DNA of 44,026 nt, taken from Umezawaea sp039922235 (lineage in GTDB: Bacteria; Actinomycetota; Actinomycetes; Mycobacteriales; Pseudonocardiaceae). The notes under the pieces are model-generated. The model was not told the DNA's origin. It worked only from the letters and a program-made list of their open reading frames with translations, and did no database searches. Below are positions 40,380 to 44,026 of this stretch, piece after piece. Each line of letters starts with the position of its first letter. Position 1 is the first letter of the stretch. The stretch is from assembly GCA_039922235.1 (NCBI GenBank), contig JBDSAJ010000443.1, forward strand, positions 1-44,026. The letters are read 5' to 3'. The translations under genes and the position numbers were made by a program.

Positions 40380-41330
40380 GTGATTCGCGTCGTGCACAGC
40401 GACTCGAAGCGGAAGTTGAGCCGGTCCCAGCTCGCCGAGGTCGTCCGACGGGCGCTGTCCGCCGACCTCGTCGACCACGTCGAGCTGACCGACGGCATGT
40501 TCAACGCCGCCTACCGGCTCACCACCGACGACGGCCGGGACGTCGTGCTCAAGGTCGCGCCGTCCGCCGACACCCCGCTGTTGACCCACGAGCGGGACAT
40601 CATGCGGACCGAGGTGATGGCGTTCCGGCTCATGGCCGAGCACGGCCTGCCCGTTCCGGACGTGCTGCACACCGAGGACGGCCTGCTGGTCATGAGCGCG
40701 CTCGACGGCGGCCCGTGGTCGTCCCTCCAGGAACGACTCACGCCGGAGGCAAACGCGGTGCTGCGCCGCGAGTTGGGCGGGATCGTGGCCCGGCTGCACC
40801 GGATCGAGGGGACGTCGTTCGGCTACCCGCAGGGACCGGGCGGCGACACCTGGCGAGGGGCGTTCCTGGCCATGGTGGCGGCCGTGCTGGCCGACGCGGC
40901 CCGGTTCGCGGTCGACCTGCCGGACGGGCTCGCCGAGTGGTTCCAGGCCCGCTCAGCCGTTCTCGACGAGGTGGCCACGCCGGTGCTGGTCCACTTCGAC
41001 CTGTGGCGGGGCAACGTCTTCGTCGACCCGGTCGAGCCGAGGGTGGTGGGGATCATCGACCCGGAGCGGGCCTTCTGGGGTGATCCGGTGGCCGACTTCG
41101 TCTCGCTCGCGCTGTTCGGCGACATCGAGGACGAACCGGACTTCCTGGCCGGGTACGGCGGGGTGGCGCTCACGCCCGCGATGCGGTACCGGTTCCGGCT
41201 CTACCGGGTGTACCTCTACCTGATCATGATCGTGGAGGGCGCGCCGCGCGGGTACGTCGGCGCGGACCACGAGAAGGCGGTGCGGTTCTACCGCGAGAAA
41301 CTTGCCGACGACCTGCGATTCTTGGAATAA
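40380..41330 (+). CDS. Aminoglycoside phosphotransferase (APH)-like small-molecule kinase
   Basis: A 316-residue protein kinase-fold enzyme. The N-lobe has DGMFNAAYRLTT and the Lys in DVVLKVAPS; the catalytic loop is LVHFDLWRGNVFVD (Asp in HFD) and the metal-binding loop GIIDPERAFWGDPVADF. These are the APH/choline-kinase hallmarks, but true resistance enzymes carry HGDLxxxN; here HFDLWRGN points to a metabolic kinase such as a hydroxyl-compound or sugar kinase. Substrate unknown. GTG 40380 gives the longest product; GTG 40392 also fits. No ribosome site is evident, so a leaderless mRNA is possible. Confidence 0.85.
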   Translation: MIRVVHSDSKRKLSRSQLAEVVRRALSADLVDHVELTDGMFNAAYRLTTDDGRDVVLKVAPSADTPLLTHERDIMRTEVMAFRLMAEHGLPVPDVLHTEDGLLVMSALDGGPWSSLQERLTPEANAVLRRELGGIVARLHRIEGTSFGYPQGPGGDTWRGAFLAMVAAVLADAARFAVDLPDGLAEWFQARSAVLDEVATPVLVHFDLWRGNVFVDPVEPRVVGIIDPERAFWGDPVADFVSLALFGDIEDEPDFLAGYGGVALTPAMRYRFRLYRVYLYLIMIVEGAPRGYVGADHEKAVRFYREKLADDLRFLE

Positions 41331-41331
41331 C

Positions 41332-41407
41332 GGAAGGCCGGGCCGGCCCCCGACCGCCCCGACCTTCCTTCGTATGCGACCGGCCCCCACGTGATGAGGT
41401 GGGGGCC
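41332..41407. terminator. Two hairpins between APH-like and sigma factor genes
   Basis: First stem GGAAGGCCGGG (41332-41342) with 41358-41368, one mismatch, right after the kinase stop. Second stem GGCCCCCAC (41382-41390) with 41399-41407, perfect, 8-nt loop. Together they separate two convergent genes. Confidence 0.75.
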
Positions 41408-41438
41408 CTCGCAGGGTCCTGTAGAGCAAGACCGTGCC

Positions 41439-41452
41439 GTGATCCGGATCAC
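41439..41452. promoter_or_regulatory. 14-bp perfect palindrome resembling a CRP-type box
   Basis: GTGATCCGGATCAC is self-complementary; with flanks it reads CGTGA-N6-TCACA, one mismatch from the CRP/GlxR consensus TGTGA-N6-TCACA. It sits between two convergent genes, an unusual place for a promoter operator. Confidence 0.35.
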
Positions 41453-41489
41453 AAGTCAACGCGGCCGTTCGGGTGACCAACCCGAAGTG

Positions 41490-42485
41490 TCAGCTCGCGT
41501 AGGCCCGCAGCTTCTCCGCGCGCTCGCCCTGCCGCAGCTTCGACATGACCTCGCGCTCGATCTGCCGCACGCGCTCGCGGGACAGGCCGAACCGCTTGCC
41601 GATCTGGTCGAGCGTCCGCGGCTGGCCGTCCTCCAGGCCGTACCGCAGCCGGATGACCGCCTGCTCGCGCGGGTCGAGCGTGGACAGCACGCGCCGCAGG
41701 TCGTCCTGGAGCAGGCCGGAGATGACCGCGCTCTCGGCGTCCGTGGCGTCGGAGTCCTCGATGAAGTCGCCCAGCGGGGCGTCCTCCTCGGCGCCGACCG
41801 GCATGTCGAGGCTCACCGGGTCACGGGCGTGGTCGAGCAGGTCGGAGACCTTCTCGGCGCTGATGCCCGATTCCTTGGCGAGTTCCTCGGTCGTGGCCTC
41901 GCGGCCGAGTTGCTGGTGCAGATCGCGCTTGATCCGCGCCAACTTGTTCACCTGTTCCACCAGGTGGACGGGAAGGCGGATGGTGCGACCTTGATCCGCC
42001 ATTCCGCGGGTGATCGCTTGGCGGATCCACCACGTCGCGTAGGTCGAAAACTTGAAGCCCTTGGTGTAGTCGAACTTCTCCACCGCGCGGATCAAGCCCA
42101 GGTTGCCTTCCTGGATCAGATCGAGGAGCGGCATTCCGCGACCGGTGTATCGCTTGGCAAGCGAAACGACCAGACGAAGATTCGCTTCGAGCAGGTGGTT
42201 CTTTGCCACGTGGCCGTCCCGCACCAGCGCGCGCAGTTCTTCGCGACGCGTGGGGGACAGGCGCTTGGCGGTGTCGGCCATGTGCTGGGCGAAGACGCCT
42301 GCTTCGATCCGCTTCGCCAGCTCGACCTCCTCCGCCGCTGTGAGCAGGGCGGTCTTGCCGATTCCGTTCAGGTAGACTCGAACGAGATCGGCGGCCGGAC
42401 CCTGAGCGTCCAGGTCGAGTTCGGCTTGAGTGATGTGGCTGACGGTGGTGTCGACCTCGCGGTCGAAGACCCTCGGGACGGTCAT
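41490..42485 (-). CDS. sigB: Principal-like sigma-70 factor, SigB/HrdB type
   Basis: A 331-residue group 1/2 sigma factor. Region 1.2 (DLVRVYLNGIGKTALLTAAEEVELAKRI), region 2 (NLRLVVSLAKRYTGRGMPLLDLIQEGNLGLIRAVEKFDY, KFSTYATWWIRQAI), region 3 (RLPVHLVEQVNKL) and region 4 (LDPREQAVIRLRYGL, TLDQIGKRFGLSRERVRQIE) are complete. It lacks the long acidic N-terminal extension of the housekeeping SigA/HrdB, matching mycobacterial SigB, a stress-responsive paralogue. ATG 42485 has GGGAGGGAG six bases upstream. An ECF-type promoter lies about 130 bp upstream. Confidence 0.93.
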   Translation of the reverse strand: MTVPRVFDREVDTTVSHITQAELDLDAQGPAADLVRVYLNGIGKTALLTAAEEVELAKRIEAGVFAQHMADTAKRLSPTRREELRALVRDGHVAKNHLLEANLRLVVSLAKRYTGRGMPLLDLIQEGNLGLIRAVEKFDYTKGFKFSTYATWWIRQAITRGMADQGRTIRLPVHLVEQVNKLARIKRDLHQQLGREATTEELAKESGISAEKVSDLLDHARDPVSLDMPVGAEEDAPLGDFIEDSDATDAESAVISGLLQDDLRRVLSTLDPREQAVIRLRYGLEDGQPRTLDQIGKRFGLSRERVRQIEREVMSKLRQGERAEKLRAYAS

Positions 42486-42613
42486 GGAACTCCCTCCCCC
42501 TTTGTCGCGGGCTGGCGTGCGGGTGCGTCACACACCTGCGCTGCACTGCGCAGTGAGCCTTTCGGCGTCGGGGCCCGCTGGGTACCCATCGCTTGCCGGC
42601 TGGACACTTGGGA

Positions 42614-42639
42614 AACGCGTCGGAATGCGATTTCGTTCC
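42614..42639 (-). promoter_or_regulatory. ECF (SigE/SigH/SigR-type) promoter upstream of sigB
   Basis: On the minus strand GGAAC (42639-42635) is followed after exactly 18 nt by GTT (42616-42614), the -35/-10 arrangement of SigE/SigH/SigR promoters. It would give a leader of about 120 nt. Mycobacterial sigB is known to be driven by such sigma factors. Confidence 0.55.
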
Positions 42640-42714
42640 CGACTCCCTGACAGGAAGACGTCTCCGCCGTCACACCCGTTGCTCCCGCAATGCTGAGGGT
42701 TTCCTGAGAGCGTT

Positions 42715-43140
42715 CTAGAGTTCGACCAGAACGGTGAACGGGCCGTCGTTCACGCTCCGTACCGACATCATCGCGCCGAACCGTCCTGTTTCGACACGAG
42801 CACCCTTTTGTCGCAGTTCCCGCACCACTCCCTCGATCAAGGGCTCGGCGTGCCCCGGCCGGGCGGCCGCCGTCCAAGAAGGACGGCGACCCTTCCGCGT
42901 CTCGCCGTACAGTGTGAACTGGCTCACAATCAGCAAGGGTGCGCCGGTCGTCGCGCACGACTCCTCGTTGCGCAGCACTCGAAGCTCGTGCAGCTTCCGG
43001 GCCATGACCGGAACCATCGCCGCGTCGTCGTCGACATGCACTCCGAGCAGCACCAACAGCCCCGGCTCGTCGATCGAGCCGACGACCAGATCCTCCACGG
43101 AGACACTCGCCTGTGTGACGCGTGCCACAACTGCTCTCAC
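42715..43140 (-). CDS. dtd: D-aminoacyl-tRNA deacylase
   Basis: A 141-residue enzyme that hydrolyses D-aminoacyl-tRNA and so keeps D-amino acids out of proteins. It has VRAVVARVTQASVSVED at the start, the catalytic SQFTLYGET motif in the middle and the cross-subunit NDGPFTVLVEL motif at the end, which places a Gly-cisPro in the partner active site. Length is normal. GTG 43140 overlaps the stop of the upstream methyltransferase fragment by 4 bases; the longer open frame above it is a shadow of that gene. Confidence 0.95.
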   Translation of the reverse strand: MRAVVARVTQASVSVEDLVVGSIDEPGLLVLLGVHVDDDAAMVPVMARKLHELRVLRNEESCATTGAPLLIVSQFTLYGETRKGRRPSWTAAARPGHAEPLIEGVVRELRQKGARVETGRFGAMMSVRSVNDGPFTVLVEL

Positions 43141-43748
43141 AGGGGCCTCAACATGCCGTGCCGAACCAGGTCCCGCACCACCGGGAGCGCGTTGGCGATC
43201 AACCCGTCCACCGGCTGGTCGTGCGCGAAGGCCAGCAGCGTCACCAGGTCCTCCAGCGGCAGTGCCCCGCGGCAGCCCGCCAGCAGCGCCGCCGCGACCT
43301 CGTCCAGCTCGTGCTGCCACCCCGGCCCGTCCTGCCGGTGCAGCCGCCGCACCACGGCGGTCCAGCCCTCCTCGTCCGGCGAGGACACCTCTTCGAGGAG
43401 CACCGACTCCGGCACCGTGAACCGCGTCGCCAGCAGCGCCTCCGCGGACCCGTTGGCCCTCAACCACTCCACCCGGTCGAGCCACAGCGACGTCTCCGGC
43501 CCCAGCGGGTCCACGTAGGCGTGCCGCAGGTCCTCGCACACCACCTCGGCGTGCTCGCCACCGGTCCGCCGCAGCGTCACGAACCCGAACCCGACGCCCT
43601 CGACGTCGTTGTGCGCGAACCAGTCGAGCCACGTGGACGCCTTCTCCCGCCCCTCGGGAGACCGCGGGTCCACCCCGGCGTCCCGCAGCCACGTCCCCAC
43701 GTACAGCGCGGGATCGGCGATGTCCCGCTGCACGAACCACGCGTCCAC
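43137..43748 (-). CDS. C-terminal part of a class I SAM-dependent methyltransferase, 5' part missing
   Basis: A 203-residue reading frame (GTG 43748 is only the first in-frame start). DAWFVQRDIADPALYVGTWLRDAG and VEGVGFGFVTLRR are the wording of the linker that follows the catalytic domain in ~500-residue actinobacterial methyltransferases; the Leu/Ala-rich C-terminal part (LLAGCRGALPLEDLVTLLAFAHD, VVRDLVRHGMLRPL) is their C-terminal domain. The SAM-binding domain with its GxGxG and NPPY motifs should lie upstream but is absent: upstream DNA instead encodes glmM on another frame. The frame stays in register to about 43766 (LPRGGVDAW). It is either a truncated gene or one side of an artificial join. 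Couples to dtd by a GTGA overlap. Confidence 0.7.
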   Translation of the reverse strand: MDAWFVQRDIADPALYVGTWLRDAGVDPRSPEGREKASTWLDWFAHNDVEGVGFGFVTLRRTGGEHAEVVCEDLRHAYVDPLGPETSLWLDRVEWLRANGSAEALLATRFTVPESVLLEEVSSPDEEGWTAVVRRLHRQDGPGWQHELDEVAAALLAGCRGALPLEDLVTLLAFAHDQPVDGLIANALPVVRDLVRHGMLRPL

Positions 43749-43754
43749 CCCACC

Positions 43755-44026
43755 GCGCGGCAGCGGTCGGCGTCGCCGTCGTGGGCGATCCCGAGGTCGG
43801 CACCGTGCTCGAGCACTGCTGCACGCAGGCCGTCGAGGTGGGTGGATCCGACGCCGTCGTTGATGTTCATGCCGTCGGGGTCTGAGCCGATGACGGTGAC
43901 GCGGGCGCCGGCATCCGTGAACACCTGCGGGGAGATTCCGGCGGCGGCACCGTTGGCGCAGTCGATGACCACGTGGATGCCGTCGAGCCGGTTCGGCAGG
44001 GTCGACAGGAGGTGGACGATGTAGCG
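43755..44026 (-). pseudogene. glmM: Phosphoglucosamine mutase (glmM) internal fragment, fused out of frame
   Basis: From the right edge the minus strand reads RYIVHLLSTLPNRLDGIHVV, DCANGAAAGISPQVF, NINDGVGSTHLDGLRAAVLEHG and ends with the metal-binding loop HDGDADRC, all characteristic of GlmM (alpha-D-phosphohexomutase domain 2). After GDADRCRAV the frame continues with meaningless Arg/Gly-rich sequence (WTRGSCSGTSP) to a stop near 43577, because the DNA there is the methyltransferase gene read in another frame. Domains 3 and 4 are therefore lost. GlmM makes glucosamine-1-phosphate for cell-wall synthesis and is normally essential, so an intact copy must exist elsewhere or the join is artificial. 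Confidence 0.75.

Noticed and set aside
40380..41330. An aminoglycoside resistance gene
   Set aside because: The catalytic loop is HFDLWRGN rather than HGDLxxxN and nothing nearby suggests antibiotic synthesis or a mobile element; a metabolic kinase is more likely.

Overview
This is a gene-dense, very GC-rich actinomycete chromosome segment. The DUF4192 and DUF3558 proteins, the DUF5753-type XRE regulator paired with a DUF397 gene, the frequent GTG starts and GTGA/ATGA overlaps, the SigB-type principal-like sigma factor and the DtxR-galK-galE block all fit an order such as Pseudonocardiales (Saccharothrix, Lentzea or Actinosynnema-like). The genus is inference. I saw no rRNA, tRNA, CRISPR array, transposase or integrase.

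Layout. 1-4.6 kb: start of a GH4 glucosidase gene (cut by the window edge), a SpoU/TrmH methyltransferase, a secreted S15/CocE-like peptidase-hydrolase, and a DUF4192 gene preceded by two DnaA boxes; then 580 bp of non-coding DNA with a 22-nt tandem repeat. 4.6-9.6 kb, minus strand: a tightly packed operon dtxR - galK - galE - S9 peptidase. 9.7-17.2 kb: a mercaptopyruvate-type sulfurtransferase, a DUF3558 lipoprotein, an acuC deacetylase followed by a GNAT / acyl-CoA-synthetase-like protein acetyltransferase (a likely reversible lysine acetylation pair), an orphan glutamate-type binding lipoprotein and a DasR-like GntR regulator. 17.4-23.6 kb: a small unknown protein, a paralogous pair of unknown proteins behind a stress-type promoter, RtcB RNA ligase, a DrrAB-type exporter, and a divergent methyltransferase/TetR pair sharing a double palindrome.

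23.6-27.6 kb is an accessory region: an AAA ATPase and an HNH nuclease overlapping by 4 bp, which look like a Septu (PtuA-PtuB) antiphage system, preceded on the same strand by two small unknown genes and divergent from an XRE/DUF397 pair. A large nested hairpin lies in the divergent region.

27.6-37.4 kb is a catabolic divergon for uronic and aldaric acids. Leftward run an IclR regulator, uronate dehydrogenase and ketoglutarate-semialdehyde dehydrogenase. Rightward run an ABC importer (binding protein and two permeases, no ATPase), 5-dehydro-4-deoxyglucarate dehydratase, glucarate dehydratase and an uncharacterised 386-residue protein. Together they would take glucuronate or galacturonate through glucarate to 2-oxoglutarate; a lactonase and the ABC ATPase are not present.

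37.4-44 kb: two tandem paralogous lipoproteins, class I fumarase, an APH-like kinase, a SigB-type sigma factor with an ECF-type promoter, and D-aminoacyl-tRNA deacylase. At the extreme right end a glmM fragment is joined out of frame to the C-terminal part of a SAM methyltransferase, which is either a rearrangement or an assembly chimera.
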